Of a stretch of DNA of 64,000 nucleotides, positions 21,161-33,857 are shown one piece after another. Positions within the stretch are counted from its first letter, which is position 1. Every line of letters begins with the position of its first letter. The stretch lies in contig NC_016135.3 of NCBI RefSeq assembly GCF_000005505.3, positions 22,662,613 to 22,726,612 of the forward strand, in the 5' to 3' direction. The translations under genes were made by a program, and so were the position numbers. Origin of the DNA: Brachypodium distachyon (taxonomy: Eukaryota > Streptophyta > Magnoliopsida > Poales > Poaceae). Below the pieces are notes generated by a model. It saw nothing but the letters and a program-made list of their open reading frames with translations. It was not told where the DNA came from and made no database searches.

Positions 21161-21181
21161 GGGGGTGGGGGGTGGGGGGGT
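21149..21181 (+). other. G-run cluster (potential G-quadruplex)
   Basis: The plus strand has four or more runs of five to seven G separated by single T bases, just upstream of the DUF6598 start, in the template strand of the 5' region. Confidence 0.7.
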
Positions 21182-21482
21182 GCTCGAGGGCGGGCTCGCC
21201 GCCTCTATTCGCCGCCGCCGCCGCCGATGCCTTTGCCTGCTCTTACTTGGCTTAGGGTTTCAGATTTGTTGGCCGGCGTGGGTATCACCTCTCACGCATA
21301 GGCCGTCCCGGCCCATTGTAGACACGCCGGCTCCGCTCGTATCGGTCAGGAGGAGTTTTCGCACGTTTTGTGCAGTCTACTGTTTTCATCGGGCCGGCCC
21401 AATTCAAACTTAAAAGTATGTTTTCATAATTTTTCACTTTTCTTATCTTTTTCGTTTTTCCTTTTGGTCATTCTTCATATTA

Positions 21483-21711
21483 CTTCCTCCGTCCTGTTTT
21501 AGGCCGCGTGTTGGTTTTCTCACAGGTACCAAGGCAGTTTGTGTAGACAGCGTTTTGGACTATTTTGTCCTTCAACTTGATCTGCATGCATTTACTCTGA
21601 GCTTTGGTTTCTCTGCCAATGAAACGACCTGGCAGTAAAGGCCAACTGGGGTAGTTTGGTCAGTTAGTGGCTAAAAGAGCATGCACGCCTGGAAAAGCTG
21701 GACGGAGGGAG
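21483..21711. mobile_element. Stowaway-like MITE, 229 bp
   Basis: The ends CTTCCTCCGTCC and GGACGGAGGGAG are inverted and flanked by TA on both sides (21481-21482, 21712-21713). This matches the Tc1/mariner-related Stowaway signature. It lies in the upstream region of the minus-strand DUF6598 gene. Confidence 0.85.
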
Positions 21712-21713
21712 TA

Positions 21714-23068
21714 TTATTTTGATTTTTTCATCCTTCCATATATTTCCAGATTTTGAATTAAATTTTCTCTCGGGCTGTTCCATTTGCCGGGTAACATGTC
21801 AATTTCATCACCCTGACTGGCTAGTGCCGTACGAGTCTCTAAGGACGTCTCCAAGGCATCCCCATACCCTCCCCATTTGTTCATTTGAGGATACAATGCA
21901 ACCCAATGAAGACCTCCATTTCTTCAAAATGCGTCCACCTACCTCATTTTTACACCGAACTTGGGGAGAAAATAGGGTGTCCACATTTGTGCAAAAGTTT
22001 TTCACTTTTTGATGTGACCTAACGTCGAAGACTCAGAAGAAGGACAAATTGGGGTTCCCATTGGGAAAAATGATATTTTCTCCACCTCTATTTGTCCAAC
22101 ACCTTCCAAATAAACAAATATGGATGACAAATGGGGGGTCACCCTCGGAGATCAGGGCGTGCAAAACCGAACCGAACAAATAGTTCGGTTTTTTTGCGGT
22201 TTTCAGTTCGGGTTAGCAAAATATCTAACCGTTGGCTCTTCAGTTAATTCAGTTTAAAACCAAAATTAAATCGGTTAACCGAACAAGACATTTTGTTTGT
22301 GTTGGGTTTCAGTACTAGTGGGCGTGTCGGATTAGGGTATGTTTGGTTAGATACCTGAGCTACATGCCTGACAAACTGTTATTCCTGAGAGTAGCATTTG
22401 AATTTGATAATTCTTGGCTGGCTAGGCATGGATCAAAATTGTTGTTTGGTTTGGGCTACTCTGAAGCAGGTGCCTAATGGGAAACGTAAATGGATGGAAT
22501 ACGCATTCCATGTTGAGAAAACGTAGATCACTAAAATACGCTTTGCTCATCTCTCTTCTAGTCTCCAAATCTACTCTGTTCCACGAGTTCCCTTTGACCC
22601 TCCCGATGTTCTTCTGAATTTCCTAATCTGGTTCTCCTAATAGAACCACAAGCACACCTGGTCTCCAATTGAAGCTACAGCAACCCGTAATAAACCATGA
22701 CCACATAAGATCGAGATCCAGATATGAAAAAATTAAAAAGAGCAGCTCCAAATTTTCATTGTGATTGCAATTGTTGTGCCGACCTTGACCATGGCGAGTT
22801 GCCGACGCATCATACTAAGTCACAGCAGCATGTGCTTCAAATTTTAGTTACCAATTTGGTCAGGTGCCGACGGCAGGAGCAGCAGCACGACATCGTCGTG
22901 GTTGGCGGCGGCGGGAGCACCGGCACCACGTTGTGTAGGTTGACGGTGGCGGCTGGGGCATGGCATCAAGGTGGTCAGCGAATGATGGAGTGGGCCGATG
23001 TTCTCTCTGGCGGTGCAGAATCAATGAACAAGAGAAAAAAATGGAAGCTCACACTCCACGAACAATGG
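21714..23068. other. Intergenic, no gene seen
   Basis: AT-rich at first. A segment with repeated GGTTAACCGAAC and AACCGAACCGAAC words lies at about 22165-22290, and a GTTTGGTT-containing stretch at about 22340-22470 resembles non-autonomous DNA-transposon filler. Short frames at 22724-23116 are not supported by recognisable domains. Confidence 0.5.
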
Positions 23069-23626
23069 TGTAACATCCCAAAAATTCAAACTCTTTCATT
23101 TGCATTGCATTCATGAGCATCATGCCACATTTGCATGTTTGAATCAAAATTTGAATTTTAAAAGGCTTTAAAAAGGTTTTATTTCATTTTAAAACCCTAG
23201 TATTTCACCCCTTTGAGCTTTGGATTTTAAACAAATAGGGTTTATCTATAAAAAGGGGTTTATTGCATAAAAGAGCTATCCCATAATTTTTCAGATTTAA
23301 TTTGGAGTTGAAAAACTATTTTATTTAAATAGTTATAAAGCCCTAAAGGCATTTATAGGGCAAATGTATTTTTATATATTTTATTTGGAAGGGAAATGAG
23401 TCCCGAAGGTTGAATCATATTATAATATGATTTTCCAAATTTTCTGGAATTTATTTGAATCAATTTGGAGTTCAAATTCAAAAGATATCAAAGAAATCAG
23501 AAAAAAAAGGGAAAAAGAAAAAGGAAAAGAAAACCGGACCGGCCCCGCCAAATGGGCCGAACCGGCCCCATCCCGCCTGAGCCGCTGAGCCTAACCGGCC
23601 CCGGCAGCGCGCCCGCGCCCGAGCAA

Positions 23627-23651
23627 CTGACGCGCGGGGCCCACGCGTCAG
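23627..23651. repeat. LTR palindrome, 12-bp arms with one mismatch
   Basis: Arms CTGACGCGCGGG and CCCACGCGTCAG are separated by G. This is the ACGCG version of the arms, as in the solo LTR at 33858. Confidence 0.85.
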
Positions 23652-23771
23652 GGTCGTCTTCCCCGAAGGAAATCGTGCCCGTCACGCCGCCGCGTCCGCG
23701 CCGCCGATCCCGCGCGCCATGCCCGCCGCGCCGTCTGCTCCATGCTCCCCGCGACTTGTTGCCCGCATCAT

Positions 23772-23778
23772 TATAAAG
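23772..23778 (+). promoter_or_regulatory. LTR TATA box
   Basis: TATAAAG is followed by a CT-rich leader (CCTCCTCTCTCATTTCCCC). The same box lies at 33744-33738 and 27343-27337 on the minus strand in two other copies. Confidence 0.65.
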
Positions 23779-24925
23779 CCCGACGCCTCCTCTCTCATTT
23801 CCCCGTCCCCTCTTCTTCGATTACGCGCCCACGCTGCCCTAATTCTTCGTCGTCGCTCGCCACTGTCCGCCGCCATCCCGAGCTCACTGCCGACCGCTCA
23901 GTACGTCATGGTCGACGCAACCTCGTCTCTCCCTCTCCTCTCTTCCTTGCGGTCAATCTGACGCGCTTTGCTTCGTTTTTGGTGCACCGTGGCCCGTCGC
24001 CCGTCGCCGCCCGAAGCTCCGCCGCCGGCCGCCGCCTCTCTGTCGTCCGAGGCGTGGACTCCGACCTCCTCGACCCTCACGGACGCCACCCCCGTCTCCG
24101 CCTCGTCACGCCGCGCCCCTCGCACGCTTCCCCGACCCGAAGCCTCGCCGGAAAAGCCTGCCGCTGCGTCCCCACGTCGCCGGAGACCTCGCCGGAAACC
24201 TAGCGCCGCCGCCGGTAAGCCCCAAGAATCCTTGTCCATCTGATCTAGATCTACGGCTAGGATTAGATCACTTAACTCACCGAACCGGTACGCGATCTGG
24301 ATCGTCTGATCCATTTAAGTGAGATCCGACGGCTGTGATTTAATCCCTTCCCGAACCGGTAAGTACGAATCACAACAAGCCACGTGTCCTCTAATAAAAT
24401 GAAAAACTTAATCCCGGTTTAATTAAATGGCAGTTTTGCAGAACTGCCCTAGAACTTCAAATGGTTATAACTTTTAAACCAATGGGCCAAATTTGACAAA
24501 TTTTACCTTTCTGGAAAGCTCTCAACCTGTATAATCTTTTCGCACCATTCAAATTCAAATTTGATAAATTGTTTCTGGAGCTATTTACAGAATAGGGTTT
24601 AATACCATTTAATTCATAACTAATGATTTAAAAATCATTTTAACTTGAAACCAGTGCCCAAATTTTTTTTTTAATATCCTCTGTTCATTTGGAACAGAGA
24701 TATAAATTTTTGATTAAATCTTCTTGCTGTTTCTTTTATAAGCTTTAATTTGACTATAATTTGACTTTTCTTTTTGGTTTAGTTTTTATTTAAGCTTTTG
24801 ACCAGAGAGTTAAAATAAACCAAATCATGTCACATGTTTGCATTGCATCATAGCATACCTTCTTTTGTCGTGATGTGAATTGTGTGTTTATGTATGTATA
24901 TGCTTGTTTATTTTAGTTTACTCGG

Positions 24926-27900
24926 GGATCGACTCACTAGCACACACAGTTTCATGATGAAATATCCAGAAACAAAGGTCAAAGTACTTTATTACATCGC
25001 ATCATCCAAAATTTAATAGTACTTACAACCTTGCATAACCGCTTGGGTCAACATAATAGATAGAGTTTCAAGAAAACAAAATATTGTTTCACAAACGGCA
25101 GCGGAAAAAGGTGGAGCAAATGGGCTACAACTACTCCCAAAGGAGAGAGCATGTTGGAATGTAAGCACATGACCCAAAGAACATCGACGAGCACACTCTT
25201 CGTCAGATTCACTGCATTATTAATTGCAGCCACTACGTGGTCAATACATTGAATGTATTGGCAAGTTCACCAGAGTTATAAAGGACCTACCAAGTACATG
25301 CTTAAATTGGCTACGAGGGGTTTGGCTATTTTCTTAAAAGCATCATTGTTCAATCCTATCATTTTTAAACAAATAGTTTTAATTCTTTTGGACACGGGGT
25401 AGAAACACCCATGCTCCTTTTAACATAGGCACATTGATTAGACACATCAATGCTCCTACCCAGTTCAATCCATTCATTTTATTAGGAAATTGGAATGAGT
25501 GAGACCTTCCTTACAGCCCCCAAATCTAGTCGCTCATAATTGTCCGTAACCGGGGACACGGCTAAGTACTTAGTTTGACAATCTCGAGAGGTGGTACACT
25601 TTACCCACAAGAAATCGACGTGTTAATCCCTTGCTGTCCTCAGGGTAGAGTAGCAACGGCATCGATTACAGGAATTTTCAAAACAAATTCCCCCAAACCA
25701 CCTGAGGGACGCGTTCCAACCTACACTGCTACATACCGATGTCACCTCGGATCCAGGTTCATATTTCTTACATCCATCCTGGCAGAGCCCATAATACCAT
25801 GTGGTTGTACTGGAAGCTACTAAACAGGAAAACTAGTCCAGTCTCTGATACCCCAGGTGGCATTCCACATTTGCGACGCAGGCGCTCCCATAGAAATGGC
25901 GAGACGACTCATTGAAATGGACCCATAGAAATGGACCTGACGTCGCATACATCTCAAATACTCAAAGCAGCCCACCCAGGACGGTTCATTGAATTACTTC
26001 TTTTGCCATACACTAGGAAAACCATACTGTAATTCAATAACATCACATTGTAATAATACCACCCACGTATACTATCATCGCATAGCATTTACTACTACGA
26101 TGGCAATTGGTGGTGAGGACATTGCAAGGGTATCCTATACTACTAGGAGAATCATAGCTACCATAGGTATAATAATAATCCTAACAATGCAACTAATAAA
26201 ACTAGTGCATAATAAAATAATAGGTGAATGATCAAAGTGAACTTGCCTTGATAGCAGTTGGTATTCAAACACTCTTCGCAATCACAAAGTTCGCTCTCCG
26301 AGAAAACTATACGAAACAAACATACACATACATAAACACACAATTCACATCACGACAAAAGAAGGTATGTTATGATGCAAAGCAAGTATGTGACATTATT
26401 TGGTTTATTTTATTTGGGTGATCAACCAGATCATAAATCTGGTCCAAAGTATTAGCAATTAAAATAATTGCATTGGGTTTAAAAACAAATTGCAAAAACT
26501 AGGGTTTAAACCCTGATACAAGGTTTTATTTGCATCAGCTAGTCAATTTAATTCCAAATATTTATTTCTCTGTCTCAATGGACAGAGGATAATAAAAAAA
26601 ATTTGAGCACTGGTTTCAATTAAAAAGGATTTCTAAACAAAAAGATATGATTTAAATGGCATAAAAGCCTTTCTGTAAATTGACTGTGGTTAATTTATTC
26701 AAATTTGAATTTAAACAGTGCCAAAAGATTCTACAGGTCAAGAGCTTTCCAGAAAGGTAAAATTTGTCAAATTTGGCCAAAGGGTTTAAAAGTTATGATC
26801 ATTTGAAGTTCTAGGAGCTTTTCTGCAAAAGTTTCATTTTAATTAATCCGGGAATAAATTTACATTTTTCTTTTTCTATTCAAGTGCCACGTGTCGCTCC
26901 CTGATTCGTCGGTACCGGTTCACTTAAAAGAATTAACGGGATCTAATCTTAACTGTTTATGAAGAATGCACGGCTGAGATTGAACATGGCTTACCGGCGG
27001 CGGCACTAGGGTTCCGGCGAGGTCTCCAGCGACGTGGGGACGCGGCGGCGGGCGTTTCCAGCGAGGTCTCGTGTCGGGGAAGTGCGCGGGAGGCGCGGCT
27101 TGGCGAGGCGGAGACGTTGGCAGCGTCGGTGAGGCTCGGGGAGGTCGGAGTCATCGCCTAGGACGACGAGCGTGGTGCGGACGGCGGCGGAGCTTCGGGC
27201 GGCAACGGCGACGGGCGTACGGTCGGCGGCGAGCTCGGGACGGCGGCGGCAGAGGCGAACGGCGGCGAGAAATTAGGGCGGCGTGGGCGCGTAATTGACG
27301 AACGGGAAAGGGGGGAAACTATGCGCAAGGCTCGAGCTTTATACTGACGTGGAAGGCAAGCGGCGGGCGGCACGGGATGGGACGGGGCGGCGTCGCCGGC
27401 GCGACGCGCGCGCGCGGTAGTTACGCGCATGATGCGCGGGGCTTCCCCTGCGGGGAAGACGACCCCGACAGGTAGGGCCCACCTGTCGGTGGCTCGTGCG
27501 GGCGCGCGCGCTGCGGGCCGGCTCGGTCCGGTTCGGGCGCGGCCGAAGCTGGGCCGGTTCGGCCCATTTGGCCTGGCCGGTCCGGTTTTCCCTTTTGTTT
27601 CTTTTCCTTTTTTTCCCTTTTTCTAAATTCTTTGATATCTTTTGATTTTGAACTCCAAATTGATCCAAATAAATTCCAGAAAATTTGTAAAATCATGTTT
27701 TATCATGATTCAACTTTTGGGAGTAATTTCCCTTCAAAATAAAATATATAAAAATACCTTTGCCCTATAAATGCTTTTAGGGCTATATAACTATTTAAAT
27801 AAAATAGTTTTTCAACTCCAAATAAATATCCAAAAATTATGGAGTAGCTTATTATGCAATAAACCCCATTTATAGATAAACCCTATTGGTTTTAAGATCC

Positions 27901-28053
27901 AAAGCTCAAATCGGTTAAACCCTAGGGTTTAAAATGAAATAAAAACCTTTTGAAAGCCTTTTGAGATTCAAATTTGAATTCAAATATGCAATTGTGGCAT
28001 GATGCTCATGGATGCAATGCATATGAAAGAGTGTGGATTTTTGGGATGTTACA
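24926..28053 (-). mobile_element. 3' LTR of chromovirus element 2
   Basis: It lacks the outermost 55-60 bases of the LTR (compare 31183 onward) because it is fused at about 24926 to the inverted LTR on its left. It ends GGGATGTTACA at 28053 next to the polypurine tract. It contains the conserved block at about 25550-25860, a GTAAGC donor-like site (26994-26989), a TATA box (27343-27337) and a palindrome at 27465-27489. Confidence 0.87.
27465..27489. repeat. LTR palindrome, 9-bp arms
   Basis: Arms CCGACAGGT and ACCTGTCGG are separated by AGGGCCC. Two further inner base pairs are possible after one mismatch. Confidence 0.8.
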
Positions 28054-28067
28054 GACCTAACCCCCTT
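28054..28067 (-). other. Polypurine tract of chromovirus element 2
   Basis: The minus strand reads AAGGGGGTTAGGTC directly before the LTR start TGTAACATCC. The pol stop codon overlaps this site. Confidence 0.75.
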
Positions 28068-30373
28068 AAGATGAATCTCGTCCTCGAGATTCGGTTTGGC
28101 TAGCAAAGAGGTGCGGGTGGTCTTCTCGAAGATCATCTTCGCATTCGCAAGTGGCTTCCTCTTCAATATGATGGTCCCACTGAACTTTGCAGATTCTGAT
28201 AGTCTTGGATCGCGTATGCCTCTCCGCTGTATCCAAGATTCTGATCGGTTTCTCCTGATAGGTGAGGTCACTCTGCAGTTGGACTTCCTCGAGTGGAATT
28301 GTATCTCTCAGGGGTGTGTCGGCCATCTCGGGATGACACTTCTTCAGTTGCGATACATGGAAGACATTGTGGACATTCGACAGTGCTTCCGGTAAATCCA
28401 ACTTGTAGGCTACTTCTCCTTGGCGTGACAAAATCTTGAAGGGTCCAATAAATCGGGGTGCTAGCTTTCCTTTTATTCCAAATCTCTTTACTCTGCGTAT
28501 CGGCGGAACTCTAAGATACGCTCTACCTTCAATCTCGTAGGTAACCTCCCTATGTTTGGAGTCTGCATAGCTCTTCTGTCTTGATTGAGATACTTTCAGC
28601 CTGTCTCGGATCAGTCCAACCTTTTCTTCCGCATCCTTTATCATATCGGGACCGAACAGGCTACGGTCTCCTACACCATCCCATAACAACGGTGTTCTGC
28701 TCTTCCTTCCATACAAAGCTTCAAACGGTGACATTCCTATGCTGGCTTGGAAGCTGTTGTTGTATGAAAATTCTGCATACGGCAGGTTGTCATCCCAACT
28801 GGATCCATATTCTAGAGCCCAGGCTCTCAACATATCCTCGAGGATTTGATTTACTCTCTCGATCTGTCCATCCGTTTGCAGATGAAACGCTGTACTGAAT
28901 TCCAGTCTCGTTCCTAGATAATCATGTAGCCGTCCCCAAAATGTTGAGGTAAATTGAATACCTCTGTCTGAAACTATTTCCTGGATACTCCGTGTAAACA
29001 CACTATTCTAAACATATAGCGCTTCGCTAACTGAGCACTAGTGTATGTGGTCTTTACCGGTATAAAGTGGGCAACCTTGGTCAAACGGTCAACCACTATC
29101 CATATGAAATCATATCCTGATCTGGTCCTTGGTAAACCGGTGATAAAGTCCATGCCTACTTTATGCCACTTCCAGTCTGGTATTGGCAGTGGTCTTATCA
29201 ATCCTGCTGGTTTCTGGTGTTCTGCCTTAACTCTGCTGCACACATCGCACAAGGCCATGAATTCTGCGATGTCTCGCTTCAATCCAGACCACCAAAACGT
29301 CTCCTTGAGGTCCATGTACATCTTCGTGTTTCCAGGGTGGATTGAGTACGGTGAGTCGTGGGCTTCTTGCAGTATCAACTTCCTGATTTCCGGATCCTGC
29401 GGTACGCAAATGCGTTTTCTGAACCATATGGTACCCTGGTCGTCTTCTCGAAAATCCTTGGCCTTTCCGATAACCATATTCTCTTTTATTTCCTTTATTT
29501 CCGAGTCGCCCTTCTGTGCTTCTCTAATCTTATCCAGCAACATGGGCTGTACTTCCAAAGTAGCTAAATAACCTTCCGGTACTATTTCCAGTCTGAGGTC
29601 TTTGAACTGTTCGCACAATTCTGGCGGTAATTCCCTAGCTGCCAGTCCATTCAAATAGCCCTTGCGGCTCAAAGCATCGGCTACCACGTTAGCCTTGCCT
29701 AGATGGTATTGTAAGTTCAGATTATAATCTTTTATCAGCTCTAGCCATCTTCTCTCCCTCAGATTCAACTCCTTCTGAGTGAATATGTACTTCAGGCTCT
29801 TATGATCAGTAAACAACTCACAGTGTTTCCCCATTAGGTAGTGTCTCCAGGTCTTTAAGGCGTGCACTACCTAGGCTAATTCCAAATCATGAGTGGGGTA
29901 GTTGCCTTCATGGCTTTTCAGTTGTCGCGAAGCATACGCTACAACTCTTCCTCCTGCATTAAGACTCCTCCCAATTCTTGACGTGAGGCGTCACAGTATA
30001 TTTGAAAATCCTCTTGCAGGTCAGGCAAAACAAGGATGGGTGCAGACACTAGTCTTTTCTTCAATTCCTGGAAGCTCTCTTCACATTTCTCATTCCAGAC
30101 AAACTTCTTCTCCTTCTTTAAGAGCTCAGTCATGGGTTTTGCTATTTTGGAGAAATTCTCAATGAACCTCCGGTAGTAACCAGCAAGTCCAAGGAAACTG
30201 CGGACTTCTCTGAAGTTCTTCGGTGCCTCCCATTCTGTAACTGCTACAACCTTAGCTGGATCAATAGCTACTCCGGCTCCTGACACTATGTGTCAAAGGA
30301 AACTAACTTCTGACAGTCAAAAGTCGCACTTGCTGAATTTGGCGTACAGCTTGTGCGCTCTCAGCTGCTCCAA
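28066..30373 (-). pseudogene. RT C-terminus, RNase H, integrase and chromodomain of element 2
   Basis: In order (right to left): RT thumb/connection ([38 protein letters not shown]), RNase H ([31 protein letters not shown]), the integrase HHCC domain (H-P-G-N-T-K then CDVCSRVK), the DDE core ([33 protein letters not shown]), the GPF-type C-terminal domain (PRFIGPFKILSR, NVHNVFHVSQLKKC) and a chromodomain (IRILDTAERHTRSKT, VQWDHHIEEEATC). The coding region ends with TAA at about 28066, at the polypurine tract. Stops near 29870 and 30290 and a frameshift near 28990 break it. A Cys stands where the chromodomain usually has Trp. Confidence 0.9.
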
Positions 30374-33300
30374 TGTGAGACCCCGAGACTGATTTTATGC
30401 AATTTAGCCCCAAATGCTAACTCGCGCATAAAACAAGTCCCAGTGCCTCTCTATGATGAACACTTCACCACATACACACAATGTGTTCACCACAGGTTGG
30501 AACAACAAAGATATCATTGCATCACCTTAAGACACAAGAATTAAGTCAAGCTCATACATGGAGCAAAATACCAAGTTATTACATCTCGCGGACACATGTC
30601 CACAATCATCATTACACCGGCGGAAGCAAATTAGGCCCGAGTACGGACAAATTACAATTATTGCCTAAGAGGCTGAAACTGAAAAGGAGAGCCGCCACAA
30701 GTTCACAGAACCCTGGTCTGGAATCTTCTGGCTACACGTCGAAGCTGTAGTCGTCGAACTCCATGAAGTAACCACTCACCTGTTCCTCCGGAAACTCTAG
30801 AGATAACAACGTTGCAAAGCAACTGAGTACAAAGTACTCGCAAGACTTACGGGAGATCTAAACTACAATGCAACAAGTCTCAAAGGATGGATAATACGGT
30901 GGGGTCATGCAGTAGCAATATATCTGGAGACACACGCTAAGGACATCGTCTAAGTAGAGGATGAGAAGCGTCTACCAAGTGAAGTGATAACCTATGAACT
31001 AACACCAAACAAACACAACCCCTTATCACCCCCTCAACCCCTTGTGAGGAAATGATCCAAAGGTACTCACACTTAAGCAGTTTTAGCATATCCATGATTA
31101 AGGCTAATTACTACTCAAGTTTAGGAGATTAAGTTAATTAATTGGTATGAGTTCTCTATAATCAAGTAATGACCAACCAAGTTGAAGCGATCCTCCCCCT
31201 TACTAGGGTTCGATCTCTGTGTTTACTGTGCTAGTCCCTGGATCGACTCACTAGCACACACAGTTTCATGATGAAATATACAGAAGCAAAGGTCAAAAGT
31301 ATTTTATTACATCGCATCATCCAGAATTTAAATAGTACTTACAACCTCGCATGACCTCTTGGGCCAGCATAAAACAAATACTGTTTCATCATCATAAAAC
31401 AATGTTTCCAAACTGCAGCGGAAAAGGGTAGAACAAAAGGGCCTCAACTACTCCAAGGTGAGAGCATGTTGGAATGTAAGCACATGACCCACGACAAAAC
31501 GACGAACCTCACTCATCGTCGGATCCACCTGCGTGGTTAATTGCAGCCACTACGTGGTCAATACATTGAATGTATTGGCAAGTTCACTAGAGTTATAAAG
31601 GACCTACCAAGTACATGCATAGTTTGGCTAGGAGGGGTTTGGCTATTTGCATAAAAGCATCATTGTTCAATCCTATCATTTTTAAACAAATAGTTTTGAA
31701 TTCTATTGGACACGGGGTAGAAACACCCATGCTCCTATTAACCTAGACACATTGAGTAGAAACATCAATGCTCCTACCCAGTTCAAACCATTCATTTTAT
31801 TAGGAAATTGGAATGAGTGAGACCTTCCTTACAGCCCCAATATCTAGTTACTCATAATTGTCCGTAACCGGGGACACGGCTAAGTACTTAGTTTGACAAT
31901 CTCGAGAGGTGGTACACTTTACCCACAAGAAATCGACGTGTTAATCCCTTGCTGTCCTCAGGGTAGAGTAGCAACGGCATCGATTACAGGAATTTTCAAA
32001 ACAAATTCCCCCAAACCACCTGAGGGACGCGTTCCAACCTACACTGCTGCATACCGATGTCACCTCAGATCCAGGTTCATATTTCTTACATCCATCCTGG
32101 CAGAGCCCATAATACCATGTGGTTGTACTGAAAGCTACTAAACAGGAAACTAGTCCGGTCTCTGGTTACCCCAGGTGGCATTCCTCGGTTGCAACGCAGG
32201 CGCTCCCATAGAAATGGCGAGACGACTCATTGAAATGGACCCATAGAAATGGACCTGACGTCGCATACATCTCCACTTCCTCAAAGCAGCCCACCCAGGA
32301 CGGTTCATTGAATTACTTGTTTTGCCATACACTAGGAAAACCATATTTGTAATTCAATAGTATCACATTGTAATGATACCGCCCTCGTTTATTATCATAG
32401 CATAGCATTTTACTACTATAATGGCAATTGGTGGTAAGGACAAGGCAGGGGTGTCCTATACTACTAGGAGGAATCATAGCTAGCATACATACAATAATAG
32501 TCCTAACAATGCAACTAATAAAATCTAGTGCATAATAAAGTAATAGGTGAATGATCGAAGTGAACTTGCCTTGATAATAGTTGGTATTCAAACACTCTTC
32601 GCAATCACACAGTTCGCTTTCCGAGAAAACTAATCAAATACAAACATTGCATACATAAACACACAATACAATCAAGAGTAAAAATGTATGCCATGATGCA
32701 ATGTAAAACATGTGATATGGGCTTGGTTTATTTTATTTGGGTGATCTACTGATCCTAAGCATTGATAATTAAGGACATGTAATTAGCGTTTTAAACAATT
32801 AGCAAAGGCTAGGGTTTTAAACCCTAAAATAAGGTTTTATTTGCATCAGCCAAATAAATTAATTCAAAATATTTTTTTCTCTGTCCCATTGGACAGAGTA
32901 TAATAAAATAAAATTTTGGGCACTGGTTTCATTCAAAAAGGACTTCTGAATAATTAGTTATGATTTAATTGGATTAAACCTTATTCTTTAATTTGAATGT
33001 GATTCAAAAATTCAAATTTGAAATTGGACAGTGCCAAAAGATTCTACATTTCCTAAGGATTCCAAAAAGGTGTGGATATTTAAAATTGGCCAAACAGATT
33101 TAAAGATATGATCCTTTGAAGTTGCAGGGGCTTTTCTGCAAAAATGCCATTTCTAATTATTCCGAGATTAAAAAATTATTCTCGTTTTTATTAAAGCAGT
33201 GACACGTGGCGGCTCCTGATTCGTTGGTACCGGTTCGATTAAAAAGAATTAATCCGATCTAATCTACACCGTTGATCAGGATCCAACGGTCGGGATCTCA

Positions 33301-33737
33301 CCTCCGGGAATCTAGGGTTCCGGCGAGGCTTCCAGCGGCGGCGCGACATGGGCGGGCGGCGGCGGGCGTGCTCCGGCGAGGCTGGCAGAGCGGGGAGAAC
33401 ACAGGCGCACGCGGCTCGTTGAGGCGGAGGCGTCGGGGGCGGCGGCAAGGCTCGGGCGCGACGGAAACGGCGCCTAGGAAGACTTGACCGCGACGGCGGG
33501 CGGCGGAGCTCCGGCGAGCTTCGAGCGCGGGTCGTCTGGGCGCTGCAGCATGCAAAATGAAGGGGGAAGCACGTCAAAAGATGCGCACGGTCTCGGGGGT
33601 CCCGAAAATTGAACCACGGCCGAGGTTGCCTCACCTGGTTGCCGGCGACGAGCGAAGACGCGGCGGCGAGAAATTGCGGCGGCGTGGGCACGTGCGAGCG
33701 GGGGCGAGAAGAGGGAAAGAAGAGAGGGGGCTCTAGG

Positions 33738-33746
33738 CTTTATAAG
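33738..33746 (-). promoter_or_regulatory. LTR TATA box
   Basis: The minus strand reads CTTATAAAG, followed after about 15 bases by a CT-rich stretch (CCCTCTCTTCTTTCCCTC), a typical plant transcription-start context. Confidence 0.65.
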
Positions 33747-33857
33747 GACGCGCGCAGCTCGGCGAGCGAAGGTCAGAATCCGCGGCGGAGACGGCGCGGC
33801 GGCGAAGAAGGAAGGCGGCGCGGGGAATGCGGCGGCTTTCCATCGTGTTCGAAGACC

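Larger units (their letters stand above)
23069..24925 (+). mobile_element. Chromovirus LTR in opposite orientation, 3'-truncated
   Basis: It starts exactly TGTAACATCCC and follows the LTR in element sense: AT-rich U3, a palindrome at 23627-23651, a TATA box (TATAAAG, 23772-23778), a CT-rich leader, the GC-rich block, and a splice-donor-like GTAAGC at 24215. It breaks off near 24925, inside the region that normally reads TTTTCTCGGAGAGCG, where it is fused to the inverted LTR that follows. Proline/serine-rich frames in the GC block are not conserved between copies. Confidence 0.85.

Noticed and set aside
22724..23116. 130-codon plus-strand frame
   Set aside because: No recognisable domain, low-complexity patches, and it overlaps the start of an LTR at 23069.
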